NCBI RefSeq assembly: GCF_002994615.1
Contig: NZ_PVNK01000136.1
Location: 61,770-125,769 of the forward strand
DNA length: 64,000 nt
Direction of reading: 5' to 3'
Source of the DNA: Enhygromyxa salina
Lineage (GTDB): Bacteria; Myxococcota_A; Polyangia; Nannocystales; Nannocystaceae
Below are positions 16,493-25,593 of this stretch, one piece after another. Under the pieces are notes generated by a model that did no database searches, had not been told where the DNA came from, and saw nothing but the letters and a program-made list of their open reading frames with translations. A program made the position numbers and the translations under genes. The first letter of the stretch is position 1. Each line of letters starts with the position of its first letter.

Positions 16493-18541
16493 GTGCATCA
16501 CTTCTTGGGAGACTTCGCCGTCGTGCTCGGGGTCGCGGCGATCATCAGCGCGATCTTCCAGCGCCTCGGTCAATCGAGCGTGCTCGGCTACCTGTTCGCG
16601 GGCCTCGTCGTCGGCCCCTACATCCCGATCCCGATCTTCGCCGACGGCGAGCGCATCGCCGCGCTGTCGGAGTTCGGCGTGGTCCTGGTCATGTTCGCGG
16701 TCGGGCTCGAGTTCAGCATCCGTCGACTCCTGCGCGTGCTCCCGACGGCCGGCTTCACCGGGTTGTTTCAAGTCGGCGCGATGATGGCGGTTGGCTTCGG
16801 GCTCGGGCGGGCGCTCGGCTTCGAACTGATCGAGTCCGTGTTCCTCGGCGCCTGCATCGCGATCTCCAGCACGATGGTCGTCGCCAAGGTCTTCGCCGAG
16901 CGCCCGCCCGAGCCCCGCGTCCGCGAGCTGGTGTTTGGCGTGCTCGTCGTCCAGGATCTGGCCGCGATCGTGCTGGTCGCGGTCTTGACCGCGGTCGCAA
17001 CCGGAGCCGGCCTGTCCTCGGACATGCTCGGCTCGACGCTGGCCAACCTGATCGGGCTCCTGGTCGCGCTGACGATCGTCGGGCTGCTCATCGTGCCCCG
17101 GCTGGTCCGCTTCATCGCCGATCAGGGCAGCACCGAGACCCTGCTGGTCGGCGCGATCGCGCTGTGCTTCGGGCTCGCGACCTTGGCCGAGCACCTCGGC
17201 TACTCGGTCGCGCTCGGGGCCTTCTTGGCCGGGATGCTGGTCGCCGAGGCCGGCCGCACCCACCAGATCGAGGAGCTCGTTCACCCGGTCCGCGACCTGT
17301 TCGCGGCGGTGTTCTTCGTCTCGGTCGGGATGTCCGTCGACCCGATCCTCGCGCTCGAGCACCTCGGGCTCTCGGCCCTCGTCGCCGCGATCGTGATCAC
17401 CGCGCAGTTCGCCACGATCAGCACCGCCGGGATCCTCAGCGGCAACGGCGTCCGCCGCTCGGTTACGGCTGGGCTCGCGCTCGGCCAGATCGGCGAGTTC
17501 GCGTTCATCATCGCGGCGATCGGCGCGAGCGCGGGCGTGGTCGGCCCCTTCCTCCAGCCGGTCGTCGTCACGGTCGCGGTGCTCACGGCGTTCACGACCC
17601 CGCTGATGGCGCGGGTGTCCGATCGGGTCGCAAACGCAGTCGACCGCACGCTGCCGCGGCCGCTGCAGACCTTCGCCAGCCTGTGCGAGTCATGGTTCGA
17701 GGCCGCGCGCAACGCCGCGCCGGCCCCCGGGAGGCGCTCACACCTGCGCAACACCGCGATCGTGATCGCGGTCGACGGCGCGGCGATCACCACGATCTGG
17801 GTGCTGGTCGCGCGCTGGCGCGAGGAGCTCGGCGCCTGGATCGGCGCGAGCGTGCCGATCCCACCGGCGTGGCTGGGTCTGGTCGTGATCAGCACCGGGG
17901 TGCTGCTGACCCTCCCGCTGGTCATCGCGATGCTGCGCTCGGCCCGTCGGGCGGGTCACCTGCTCGCCGAGCGAGTCATCCCCGCGCGCAAACCCGGCGT
18001 CCTCGATCCGGGCCAGGCGCCGCGCCGCGCCTTCGTCGTCGCGCTGCAGTCGATGGTCGTGCTCGCCGTCGGCGTGCCGGTCGTCGTCTTGACAGCTCCC
18101 TTCGTCGGCCCGACCTGGGGCCTGCTCGGGCTGGCCATGATCACGGTCGTGCTCTCCGTGCTGTTTTGGCGCTCGGCCACCAACCTCCAAGGCCACGTCC
18201 GCGCGGGCGCGGCCGCGCTGGTCGATCTGCTCGAGCGGCAGATGGCCGACGATCAATCCCCGTCGCTGCCAGCCGCCCACGAGCTGCTGCCCGGGCTCGG
18301 CTCGACGACCGCGATCGTCGTCCCGAGCGGCGCGTGGGCCAGCGGTCAGACCCTCGCCGAGCTCCACATCCGCGCGCTGACCGGGGCGACGGTCGTCGCA
18401 ATCTCGCGCGCCGACGGGACCACCTCGATGCCCTCGGGCCACGATCGGATCGAGGCCGGCGAGACCCTCGTGCTCGCCGGAGCCGAGCACGCGGTTGCGA
18501 CCGCCCGCGAGCTGCTCGAGCGCGACACCGCGCCAGAGTAG
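16493..18541 (+). CDS. CPA2-family cation/proton antiporter with RCK_C (TrkA_C) domain
   Basis: 682 residues from a GTG at 16493. About twelve membrane helices fill residues 1-385, with Kef/CPA2 motifs: FQRLGQSSVLGYLFAGLVVG, EFGVVLVMFAVGLEFSIRRL, VLVVQDLAAIVLVAVL (QDLAAI) and AEHLGYSVALGAFLAGMLVAE. After an extra block of four or so helices (about 425-575) comes a soluble end that fits an RCK_C/TrkA_C ligand-binding domain (GQTLAELHIRALTGATVVAI, then RIEAGETLVLAG). It probably exchanges K+ or Na+ for H+ at the inner membrane. There is no NAD-binding RCK_N domain, and the extra membrane block between antiporter and RCK_C is unusual for KefB/C proteins. Confidence 0.87.
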   Translation: MHHFLGDFAVVLGVAAIISAIFQRLGQSSVLGYLFAGLVVGPYIPIPIFADGERIAALSEFGVVLVMFAVGLEFSIRRLLRVLPTAGFTGLFQVGAMMAVGFGLGRALGFELIESVFLGACIAISSTMVVAKVFAERPPEPRVRELVFGVLVVQDLAAIVLVAVLTAVATGAGLSSDMLGSTLANLIGLLVALTIVGLLIVPRLVRFIADQGSTETLLVGAIALCFGLATLAEHLGYSVALGAFLAGMLVAEAGRTHQIEELVHPVRDLFAAVFFVSVGMSVDPILALEHLGLSALVAAIVITAQFATISTAGILSGNGVRRSVTAGLALGQIGEFAFIIAAIGASAGVVGPFLQPVVVTVAVLTAFTTPLMARVSDRVANAVDRTLPRPLQTFASLCESWFEAARNAAPAPGRRSHLRNTAIVIAVDGAAITTIWVLVARWREELGAWIGASVPIPPAWLGLVVISTGVLLTLPLVIAMLRSARRAGHLLAERVIPARKPGVLDPGQAPRRAFVVALQSMVVLAVGVPVVVLTAPFVGPTWGLLGLAMITVVLSVLFWRSATNLQGHVRAGAAALVDLLERQMADDQSPSLPAAHELLPGLGSTTAIVVPSGAWASGQTLAELHIRALTGATVVAISRADGTTSMPSGHDRIEAGETLVLAGAEHAVATARELLERDTAPE

Positions 18542-18667
18542 GAGCAACGCTCGAAACGAGCCCGTAGGCTCTCACCGCGCCACACCCGCAGCGACACGGC
18601 TCGCGCACCCGACAAAACACGATCGAATTGCTGCAAACCCCCCTCTGGCCGGGCCGACACCGCCTAC

Positions 18668-19564
18668 GTGCCGGGCAAACTTCACCAGGGGACCCTCGAG
18701 CTGTTCCGGGACGATCCCTGGCTCGCCTTCGATCTTCTCGGTCTCGAGCGGCCCGTAACCGGGACGCCGATCGATCGTCGAGCCGAGGTCGAACGCGACG
18801 CGCCCGGCCGGCCGGGGCAGGTCGAGTCCAACTACCCAGACCTCGTCCTGGTCTACGAGGACCCGAGGCGACCGGGCGTCGGGATCGCGATCTGCGTCGA
18901 GGCCCAGGGTGACCTCGACCACGGCAAGCGCTGGACCCTCCCCTACTACCAGGCCGCGGTGGCCAAAGATCACCAGCTCCAGACCTGGGTCGTGGTCGTC
19001 TCCTACTCCGCGCGCCTGTCCGCGGCGCTCGCAGCGTGGAAGGTCGGCCCGCCTCCGATGGTCGATGTGCTGGTTCTCGACGTCAACACAGTCCCACGGG
19101 TCGTCGACCTCGATCAGGCTCGACGGCGCCCGACGGCAGCTGTGCTGGCTGCCGCCTTGCACGGGTGCCAGGGCGACGTCGAGGCTGCAAGGGTTGGGAT
19201 TCGGGCTACACTCGAGCTGCCGAAAGACAAGCGCGACTCGTACACGGCGACCATCTTGGCGGCGCTGCCGGAGGCTCACAAGGAAATCGTCATGGGAGAA
19301 TTGAGCGTGGAAGAACAAGAAGAAATCTGGGCGATCGAACGACGCAGCGGGACCTTCTTGCTCGGCCGCCAAGAAGGCCGCCAAGAAGGCCGGCGCACGA
19401 CCCTCGTCGAGCTGATCCTCGCGGTGCTCGAGGTCCGCAATGTCCCGCTCGCTCCCGACGACGAGGTCCGAATCCGTGGCTGTGAAGACCTCGCAACCCT
19501 CGAGCGCTGGGCCCGGCTCGCCCGCGAGGTCGAGCGGGCGTCGGCGCTGTTCACAGACGGCTGA
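18668..19564 (+). CDS. Rpn/PDDEXK-type nuclease-fold protein
   Basis: 298 residues from a GTG at 18668. The core YPDLVLVYEDPR...GIAICVEAQGDLDHGKRW carries an Asp and an E-x-Q pair spaced as in PD-(D/E)XK nucleases of the Rpn (recombination-promoting, formerly 'transposase YhgA-like') group. Near the C-terminus is a RQEGRQEGRR run, a hallmark of the group, followed by a helical DUF4351-like end. Rpn proteins are DNA endonucleases linked to recA-independent recombination, and they occur as multi-copy paralogues in myxobacteria. It is a stand-alone gene with no obvious partner. Confidence 0.72.
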   Translation: MPGKLHQGTLELFRDDPWLAFDLLGLERPVTGTPIDRRAEVERDAPGRPGQVESNYPDLVLVYEDPRRPGVGIAICVEAQGDLDHGKRWTLPYYQAAVAKDHQLQTWVVVVSYSARLSAALAAWKVGPPPMVDVLVLDVNTVPRVVDLDQARRRPTAAVLAAALHGCQGDVEAARVGIRATLELPKDKRDSYTATILAALPEAHKEIVMGELSVEEQEEIWAIERRSGTFLLGRQEGRQEGRRTTLVELILAVLEVRNVPLAPDDEVRIRGCEDLATLERWARLAREVERASALFTDG

Positions 19565-19605
19565 GCCCCTCGTCAGCGGCCCAAGGCAGCTGCGTCGAGA
19601 CCCCC

Positions 19606-21120
19606 TCACCTGCGCGGCGGGTGCTGACAGGTGATCTTGTCCTTGGTCACGATCCAGTGCGGCGGCAGCTCGGCCAGCGGCGGCGGGTTGTCGCCACAGC
19701 CCGGGTCTTCGCCGTCGGCTCGGTGATCGTAGTCGTTGTCGAACCCGTCACTGCACGAGATCCCCGAGTCACGCGACTCGGGATCGGGGTTGGCCGCCGC
19801 CCACCGCTCGGGGATCCCCGCCCACAGCTGTTCGAAGAACTCGTGATACTGGCTCGCGAGCGCCGGGCTCTTGATGAGCAGGGTGTTCTCGTCGTTGTCC
19901 CACTCACCGGCCGAGGTCCAGTTCATCGAGCCGGCGATCACGTACTCGCCGTCGATCGCCGCCGACTTCATGTGCATCTTGCCGCCCCAGGCCTCGACCT
20001 TGACCGGGATCCCGACCTCGCGCAGGAGCTCGTGCTTGGTGTAGCCGTTCGTGGCCGCGGTCGCGTCGAGGATCACCCGGACCTCGACCCCGCGGAGGTG
20101 AGCCTCGATCAGATCCTTGGTGATCGCCTTGTTGGTCAAAAAGAACACCGCGATGTCGATCCGGGTCTTGGCGTTCTTGAGCAGCGGGCGCACGCCCTTG
20201 CTGATCGCCTTGTCCTGGGGCGAGAACAGGACCTCGACCTCAGCGTCGCCGACGGTCGTGCGCAGCTCGCCGCTCTTGGGCTTGCGCTGGTGGTGCTTGC
20301 CGTCGACCCACATGTTCTCGAACTCGCGCGTGTACCAGCTCGCGACCGTCGGCGAGTCGAGGACCACGACGAGGTTGGCGTTGTAGCCCCCGGTGCCCGA
20401 GTCGCTGACGTTGGTCGAGCCCGTCCACAGGTAGCGGCCGTCGACCACGAAGAACTTGTCGTGCATGATCTTGTTGAAGGCCTTGCCCGTGTTGCCGTCG
20501 GCGTCGGCGCCAAAGGGCTCGCGGCTGGCGTGGGTCGCGAGCAGGCAGCGGTCACCGAGGTCGTAGGCGAGGCACTGGACGTAGCCCGCGAAGCCCTCCG
20601 GGCGCTGACACGGCGGCTCGGCCTCGAAGCGGTTGCTGCGGTCGCTGGCCTTTTGCTCGCGCTCGAGGGCCTGGTCGACCTTGCGATCGTCACGCACCTG
20701 ACCGAGCGTCGTCGCCACGGCGTCGGTGCTGGTGTAGTAGTTGTCGCCGTCGACGTCACGGTCGACGATCCCGCGGATCTCGACGCCGCGAGCCTTGGCG
20801 GCCTTCAACGCGTCGACGATCGCGCTTTGATTGCGCACCCCGTAGACCGCAAAGTCAATGCTCGTCTGCGCGCCCTCGATCAGCTCGAGCAGCGCGGTGC
20901 ACAGCTCGACCTCGCAGCGATCGGCCGGCCCCGCGCTGGCGCTGGGATCGTGGAGCACGAGGCGGATGCCGCCGTTTGGATCGCCCTCGCTCTCGGGCAG
21001 CGGGCGAGCCTGCGCGGGCTCGCTGCGGTCGGGGCTGGTGCTGGTGCCCGACGGGTCGCAGCCAAGCAGCGAAGCGGCGATGACCATGGGCGCGACACGG
21101 ACCAGGGCGAAGCGAGCCAT
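19606..21120 (-). CDS. Phospholipase D-like lipoprotein with two HKD motifs
   Basis: 504 residues from the ATG at 21120, chosen over the ATG at 21129 because GGTAGGA then sits 8 bases ahead. The N-terminus MARFALVRVAPMVIAASLLGC is a lipoprotein signal (LLGC). Two PLD catalytic motifs are intact: MHDKFFVVDGRYLWTGSTN near residue 218 and MHMKSAAIDGEYVIAGSMN near 381, each HxK(x4)D with the following Gly-Ser/Asn. The first domain opens with SIDFAVYGVRNQSAIVDAL, typical of secreted PLD-like nucleases and phospholipases. A C-terminal Cys pair with CSDGFDNDYDHRADGEDPGC resembles a small Ca-binding loop common on myxobacterial surface proteins. Probably surface-anchored; substrate (lipid or nucleic acid) unknown. 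Confidence 0.88.
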   Translation of the reverse strand: MARFALVRVAPMVIAASLLGCDPSGTSTSPDRSEPAQARPLPESEGDPNGGIRLVLHDPSASAGPADRCEVELCTALLELIEGAQTSIDFAVYGVRNQSAIVDALKAAKARGVEIRGIVDRDVDGDNYYTSTDAVATTLGQVRDDRKVDQALEREQKASDRSNRFEAEPPCQRPEGFAGYVQCLAYDLGDRCLLATHASREPFGADADGNTGKAFNKIMHDKFFVVDGRYLWTGSTNVSDSGTGGYNANLVVVLDSPTVASWYTREFENMWVDGKHHQRKPKSGELRTTVGDAEVEVLFSPQDKAISKGVRPLLKNAKTRIDIAVFFLTNKAITKDLIEAHLRGVEVRVILDATAATNGYTKHELLREVGIPVKVEAWGGKMHMKSAAIDGEYVIAGSMNWTSAGEWDNDENTLLIKSPALASQYHEFFEQLWAGIPERWAAANPDPESRDSGISCSDGFDNDYDHRADGEDPGCGDNPPPLAELPPHWIVTKDKITCQHPPRR

Positions 21121-21191
21121 CGCCAGCATCCTACCAGCACGAGATCTGCGGGGCCGTGATGGGTTCTTCAGGAGCCTGTTAGAGTCGGGCC

Positions 21192-21578
21192 GTGGAGATC
21201 AACAGCAAGGGCGCCCCGGATCCGCGCGAAAATCTGTTCGGCGGGATCGGCACCGTCAAAGTCTGGAACCTCTTGCGGACAAAGGCGCCGCCATTCACCG
21301 CCGTCCTCGCGTGCGAGCTCGACCCCGGCGGGCGCGTCGGCCGACACCGCCAGCAGGAATTTCCGGAGATCGTCGTGGGCATCGCGGGGCTCGGCGAGGC
21401 GGTCGTCGGCAAGCAGCAGTTCGGCCTCCGGCCCGGGGACGTGGTCTACCTGCCGCAGGGTGAGACCCTCGAGCTCATCAACCACCGCGACGACGAGCCG
21501 CTGCAGTACCTGATCATCAAGGCCCGCGACGCGCCCGCGAAGCTAGACCTAGATCAAGCGCTGAATTCAAAGAGCTGA
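21192..21578 (+). CDS. Single-domain cupin protein
   Basis: 128 residues from a GTG at 21192. The cupin core is clear: LDPGGRVGRHRQQEFPEIVVGIAGLG (motif 1, with His and Glu in place but one His replaced by Gln) and GLRPGDVVYLPQGETLELIN (motif 2 with Pro-x-Gly). Cupins are small beta-barrels that bind metal, sugars or act as isomerases and sensors. The reduced set of metal ligands makes catalysis uncertain. It is divergent from the PLD gene (71 bp) and convergent with recQ. Its last codons overlap a 54-bp repeat seen again at the end of rsbX. Confidence 0.8.
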   Translation: MEINSKGAPDPRENLFGGIGTVKVWNLLRTKAPPFTAVLACELDPGGRVGRHRQQEFPEIVVGIAGLGEAVVGKQQFGLRPGDVVYLPQGETLELINHRDDEPLQYLIIKARDAPAKLDLDQALNSKS

Positions 21579-21611
21579 ATGATTTAGGCTAGTACGAGCC
21601 GCAAGGCGAGC
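21558..21611. repeat. 54-bp gene-end repeat, copy A
   Basis: Starts GCGCTGAATT inside the last codons of the cupin gene and ends GGCGAGC at the end of recQ. It can be aligned over its full length with the reverse complement of 25594-25647, with roughly 45 of 55 positions matching and two single-base gaps. The 3' part can fold as GCC-GCAA-GGC, a GNRA-type tetraloop. Confidence 0.65.
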
Positions 21612-23548
21612 TACAGTGAGCGCGGCCGCTGCTCCTCCGCGCGGCGCATCACGTCGGCGAAGGCCACGCGCCGCTGCGCGCCGAACAGCGCGTGCTTGCT
21701 GAGCCGGGCCTTGGTCAGGGCCGGTGAGGGGATCCCGCACAGCAGCTGGGCGAGGGTCCGCGGATGGCCGAGAACCTGCGAGCGTTCGTCACGCAGCGCG
21801 AGCGCACGCTGCCACACGGCCTCGTCGATCGGATCGCCGTGGCTCGTCGGCAGCGCGCTCGCCGTGCCCGAGATGCACCACGAGCAGTGGCCGCAGGGAT
21901 CGTCGAGGGGCTCGGAGAAGTGCGCGCCGAGAGCCGAGACCTGACAGCCGTCGCGCCGGATCAGCGCGAGGACCTGGCCGAGTCGATCGATGTTGTCGCC
22001 CTCGCGCTCGATCGCCTGGGCGTGCAATTCGGCCGCGAGCGCGTCGAGATCTTCGGGCGCCCGCACGACCCGATAGCGATGGCGCACGCCCTTCGCGCGC
22101 AGCTCGATCATCTCGCGCTCGGCCAACATGTCGAGCACGCGCACGACCCGACCGCGGTCGACGTCGAGTTGCGCGGCGACCTCGGCCGCGTCGATCGAGA
22201 ACCACACCCGCGCCTTCTTCGAGCGCGAGAGCACCGCGCGAATGAAGGGGCGCTCGCCGTCCGCGAACTGCGCCAGCATCTTCGCCGAGGGCATCAGCGG
22301 CTTGAACTCGTAGACCGAGTAAAAGGGCGTGCCGCCGACGAGGTGACCGCGCAGCTCGAGGTAGGTGAGCAGGGTCCGGAGCACCAGCACCCGGACGTCA
22401 TAGGCCCGCGACAAGGTCGTCAAGGCGACGTCGAACTGCTCGCCCTGCGCGAACAGGTGCGCGATCAGGCCGGCGATCGCGGCGAGGGTTGGGGTGTCGC
22501 CGTAGACGAAATTCTCGAGCACGACGAGGTCGTCGACGCAGGCCAGGATCTCGCAGGTCGAGGGCGCGCCGTCACGCCCGGCGCGACCGATCTCCTGCGA
22601 GTAGTTCTCCAGGCTCTTGGGTAGGTTGTAATGGTAGACGTAGCGAATGTTGGCCTTGTCGATGCCCATCCCGAACGCGATCGTCGCAACCACCACGCCG
22701 TCGTCCGACGCCGTAAACCAGTCCTGAGTCGAGGCCCGAGCCTCGGCGGCCATGCCTGCGTGGTAGGGCTTGGCGTCGATCCCTGCCCGCGCGAGCGTCT
22801 CCGCGACCTCCTCGGCGGTCCGCTGCAAGGTGACGTAGACGATCGCCGGTCCGCGCGGGCGGTCACGAAAGCGAGCCACGAGGGCCGCATCGCGCTCGAC
22901 CGCCGACACGGGCGTGGTCACGAGCGTGAGGTTGGCGCGATAAAAGGGCGTACGCACCGCGCACCCGCGCTCGATGTTCAGCGACCGACAGATGTCGTCG
23001 AGCACGGGCTCGGTCGCGGTCGCGGTCAGGGCCAAGATCCGCTCGGCGCCGAGATCTCGCGCGAACATGGCCAGCTTGAGATAGTCCGGCCGAAAGTTGT
23101 GGCCCCACTCCGAGATGCAGTGGGCCTCGTCGACCGCGAACAAGGACACGCGGACGTCTTGCAGGGTCTGACGAAAGCGCTCGTTGTTGAAGCGCTCGGG
23201 AGCGACATAGAGCAGGCGCGCGGTCCCATCGCGGACCTCGTCCATCACGGCCTTGTAGGCGTCGAAGCTCAGCGTGAAGTCGAGGTTGTGGGCCACGATG
23301 CCCCGGGCCGAGAGCGCGCCGATCTGGTCTTTCATCAACGCGATCAGTGGCGAGACCACCAGGGTCAAACCCGGAAGCAGGGTCGCGGGCAGCTGGTAAC
23401 AAAGCGACTTCCCCGCGCCAGTCGCGAATACGGCCGCCGACGAGCGCCCAGCCAGCAAGTGTTCGATCACCTCGCGCTGCCCCGGCTTGAACGCGTCGAA
23501 GCCGAACTGCTGGTGGAGGGCGGCGCGGAGATCCGTGGGAGAGGTCAT
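21611..23548 (-). CDS. recQ: RecQ-family ATP-dependent DNA helicase
   Basis: 645 residues from the ATG at 23548 (MTSPTDLRAALHQQFGFDAF), which matches the normal RecQ opening; the frame is open 25 codons further. Motifs: FKPGQREVIEHLL (motif 0), FATGAGKSLCYQLPA (Walker A, Gly-Ala-Gly instead of Gly-Thr-Gly), DEAHCISEWGHNFRPDY (motif II and aromatic loop), ALTATAT, and FGMGIDKANIRYVYHYNLPKSL plus QEIGRAGRDG (motifs V/VI). The Cys-rich CGHCSWC near residue 575 is a reduced RecQ zinc site. No HRDC domain is visible. It unwinds forked or joint DNA during repair. Organisms often have a second, longer RecQ, so the symbol denotes family. Confidence 0.92.
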   Translation of the reverse strand: MTSPTDLRAALHQQFGFDAFKPGQREVIEHLLAGRSSAAVFATGAGKSLCYQLPATLLPGLTLVVSPLIALMKDQIGALSARGIVAHNLDFTLSFDAYKAVMDEVRDGTARLLYVAPERFNNERFRQTLQDVRVSLFAVDEAHCISEWGHNFRPDYLKLAMFARDLGAERILALTATATEPVLDDICRSLNIERGCAVRTPFYRANLTLVTTPVSAVERDAALVARFRDRPRGPAIVYVTLQRTAEEVAETLARAGIDAKPYHAGMAAEARASTQDWFTASDDGVVVATIAFGMGIDKANIRYVYHYNLPKSLENYSQEIGRAGRDGAPSTCEILACVDDLVVLENFVYGDTPTLAAIAGLIAHLFAQGEQFDVALTTLSRAYDVRVLVLRTLLTYLELRGHLVGGTPFYSVYEFKPLMPSAKMLAQFADGERPFIRAVLSRSKKARVWFSIDAAEVAAQLDVDRGRVVRVLDMLAEREMIELRAKGVRHRYRVVRAPEDLDALAAELHAQAIEREGDNIDRLGQVLALIRRDGCQVSALGAHFSEPLDDPCGHCSWCISGTASALPTSHGDPIDEAVWQRALALRDERSQVLGHPRTLAQLLCGIPSPALTKARLSKHALFGAQRRVAFADVMRRAEEQRPRSL

Positions 23549-23691
23549 CGAGTTGGCGGCGCCACTTGCGCGCATCTGACGCAGGGGCAGTGCGCGCCAA
23601 ACTACATGGCTACACAAAGGCAAGCAACGCCGCCCGACATGGCCCCGTTGTGCCCTACAATGTTACGGGGCATCGCGCCGAACGAACCTGT

Positions 23692-24135
23692 ATGAATGAC
23701 GCCGCCCAACGCCGGGACGATGAGCTCGTGGTCCCGATCCGCAACGAGTCGGATCTCAACCATGCGCGCATGGTCACGCGCGAGACCTGCAAGCTCGTCA
23801 ACGTCCGCGGCTACCAGGCCCAGAAGATCGTGACCACGGTCAGCGAGCTCGCCCGCAACATCGCGCGCTACGCAAGCGGGGGGCGGGTCCGCTTTCGTGT
23901 CGACGCGACCGAGGAGCACATCATCATCGTCGCCGAAGATGACGGCCCCGGGATCTCCAACCTCGACGAGATCCTGGCCGGCGACTACCGCAGCCGGACG
24001 GGCCTCGGCCGCGGGCTGCTCGGCTCGCGCGAGCTCGCCGATCACTTCCACATCGAGACCTCAGCCGCCGGCACGATCGTGACGACCGCGTTTCGCTATG
24101 GGGGACGCAAGACATGGACGACATCAACTACGTGA
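23692..24135 (+). CDS. rsbT: RsbT-like serine/threonine kinase (switch kinase)
   Basis: 147 residues from the ATG at 23692. A GHKL-fold kinase of the anti-sigma type: N-box TTVSELARNIARYASGG, G1 box EDDGPGISN and G2 box GLGRGLLGSRELAD are all visible. In Bacillus, RsbT phosphorylates the STAS proteins RsbS and RsbR of the stressosome and, once released, activates the phosphatase RsbU. Here the RsbS gene overlaps its last 22 bp and an RsbR gene follows, so the partners are present. No RsbU or sigma factor gene lies nearby, so the output is elsewhere. Confidence 0.88.
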   Translation: MNDAAQRRDDELVVPIRNESDLNHARMVTRETCKLVNVRGYQAQKIVTTVSELARNIARYASGGRVRFRVDATEEHIIIVAEDDGPGISNLDEILAGDYRSRTGLGRGLLGSRELADHFHIETSAAGTIVTTAFRYGGRKTWTTSTT

Positions 24136-24566
24136 CCTGCATCCCCCTGTGGGATTGCCTGCTCGTGCCCCTGCACGGCGACGTCAGCGACACCCACGCA
24201 GATCAGCTCGTGACCGAGGTCCTCGAGCGCATCCAAAAAGATGAGAGCTTCGGCGTGCTCGTCGATCTCTCGGGGGTCTGGACCCTCGACAGTCACCTGT
24301 GCGCCACGCTCGCCCGCCTCGCGCTCGCGGCTCGGATGATGGGGGCCAAGACCGTGCTCTCGGGTATGAAGCCCGAGATCGCCATGACCCTCGAGGCCAT
24401 GGGCATCGAGCTGCGCGGGATCGAGACCGTGGCCACGCTCGAGGACGCCCTCGGTTCGATGGGGATCACCCGAGTTCGGCGAGGCCCCGACCAAGACGAC
24501 GACCTGCTCAGCCAAGACCTGTTCGGCGTCCGCGAGCGCGAGCGCGAGCTTGGAGGTCCACGGTGA
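24114..24566 (+). CDS. rsbS: RsbS-like STAS-domain antagonist
   Basis: 150 residues. A single STAS domain: IPLWDCLLVPLHGDVSDTHA at the front, then GVLVDLSGVWTLDSHLCATL with the serine that RsbT would phosphorylate, and MGAKTVLSGMKPEIAMTLEA, a typical RsbS/RsbR pattern. An acidic/basic extension of about 25 residues (DQDDDLLSQDLFGVRERERE) goes beyond the usual RsbS length. The start overlaps rsbT by 22 bp, and the stop overlaps the next start as TGATG, which points to translational coupling and fixed stoichiometry in a stressosome-like complex. Confidence 0.88.
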   Translation: MDDINYVTCIPLWDCLLVPLHGDVSDTHADQLVTEVLERIQKDESFGVLVDLSGVWTLDSHLCATLARLALAARMMGAKTVLSGMKPEIAMTLEAMGIELRGIETVATLEDALGSMGITRVRRGPDQDDDLLSQDLFGVRERERELGGPR

Positions 24567-25426
24567 TGGATGACGCGAGAGGCACGATCGCAACCTTGCG
24601 CGCCGAGAACGAGCGCCTCGCGGCCGCCCTGAGCGAGGCCGAGACCCGCAGCGCGCTGGTCCTCGAGGCGACCAACGACGGGGTCTGGGACTGGGATCTC
24701 ACCACCGACCAGACCGTCTTCTCGAGCCGCTGGGCGGGCATCCTCGGCTACGAGCAAGACGAGATCGCCAGCAACGCCGCGGCCTTCTTCGAGCTCATCC
24801 ACGAACACGATCGACCCAAGGTCCAGGCCGCCGTCGAGGCCCACCTCGAGCGGCGCGAGCCCTACCTGGTCGAGTTCAGGATGCGGGCCCGCAACGGCAG
24901 CTGGCGCGAGATCCAGGCCCGCGGTCAGGGCGTATGGGACGACGAGGGCAAGCCCGTGCGCATGGCCGGCGTCCACACCGACATCACCGAGCGACGCCAA
25001 CAGGAGCGCGAGCGGCTCCGCAACGAGGAGCTGATCGAGATCCAAAACGCGACGATCCGGGCGCTCGGCGTGCCGATCCTCCAGGTCTGGAAGGGCATCT
25101 TGTGCGTGCCGATCATCGGCGCCGTCGACGACGAGCGCGCGACCGACATGACCGCCGTGCTGCTCGAGCGCGTGGCCGCCAGCGCGACCCGCTTCGCTAT
25201 TCTCGATCTGACCGGCGCCGAGTTTCGCAGCGAGACCGTGCAGTACCTCGCCCGCATGATCCGCTCGCTCCGCCTGATCGGGGCCCAGGGAGTGTTTTGT
25301 GGGATCAGCCCCAAGACCGCGAAGGTCCTCGTCGACATGGATCTCGACATCTTTGAGGTCCCAAGCTACCGAGATCTCGGCGACGCGCTCCGGGCCTGCC
25401 TGGCGGTCTTGACCACAGCACCCTAA
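24566..25426 (+). CDS. rsbR: RsbR-like co-antagonist: PAS sensor plus STAS domain
   Basis: 286 residues from the ATG at 24566, with GGAGG nine bases before it. Layout: short coiled coil (TLRAENERLAAALSEAE), PAS domain about residues 27-150 (LEATNDGVWDWDLTTD; PAC end VHTDITERRQQ), helical linker, then a STAS domain about 165-286 with FAILDLTGAEFRSETVQYL, whose Thr/Ser is the likely RsbT target, and GAQGVFCGISPKTAKVLVD. In Bacillus the RsbR sensor domain is a globin-like dimer; here a PAS fold replaces it, which suggests a small-molecule, redox or light input. This is the sensor of the module. Confidence 0.87.
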   Translation: MDDARGTIATLRAENERLAAALSEAETRSALVLEATNDGVWDWDLTTDQTVFSSRWAGILGYEQDEIASNAAAFFELIHEHDRPKVQAAVEAHLERREPYLVEFRMRARNGSWREIQARGQGVWDDEGKPVRMAGVHTDITERRQQERERLRNEELIEIQNATIRALGVPILQVWKGILCVPIIGAVDDERATDMTAVLLERVAASATRFAILDLTGAEFRSETVQYLARMIRSLRLIGAQGVFCGISPKTAKVLVDMDLDIFEVPSYRDLGDALRACLAVLTTAP

Positions 25427-25534
25427 CCGGCCTCGCCCCTGCGGCCGCCTCGGAGGGGAGCGAAGCGAGTCCGCGCAGCGGCAGTGCGTGGCAGAGTTGC
25501 GGACGGCCGGGAAGTCTTTAGGTCGAGTCTTCAA

Positions 25535-25555
25535 GGGGCCTTTCAAACAGGCCCC
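25535..25555. terminator. Hairpin between convergent rsbR and rsbX
   Basis: Perfect 7-bp stem GGGGCCT / AGGCCCC (25535-25541 with 25549-25555) with loop TTCAAAC. It lies between two converging genes, so it can serve transcripts from both sides. There is no T-run, so strength is uncertain. Confidence 0.55.
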
Positions 25556-25593
25556 TCGCTGCGGCGGCGAAGCCCCCTCCGCTGACCCCAAAC

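Noticed and set aside
14497..18567. A 1356-codon open frame on the + strand
   Set aside because: Out of phase with the metallophosphoesterase and antiporter genes it overlaps; Arg/Pro-rich shadow caused by high GC.
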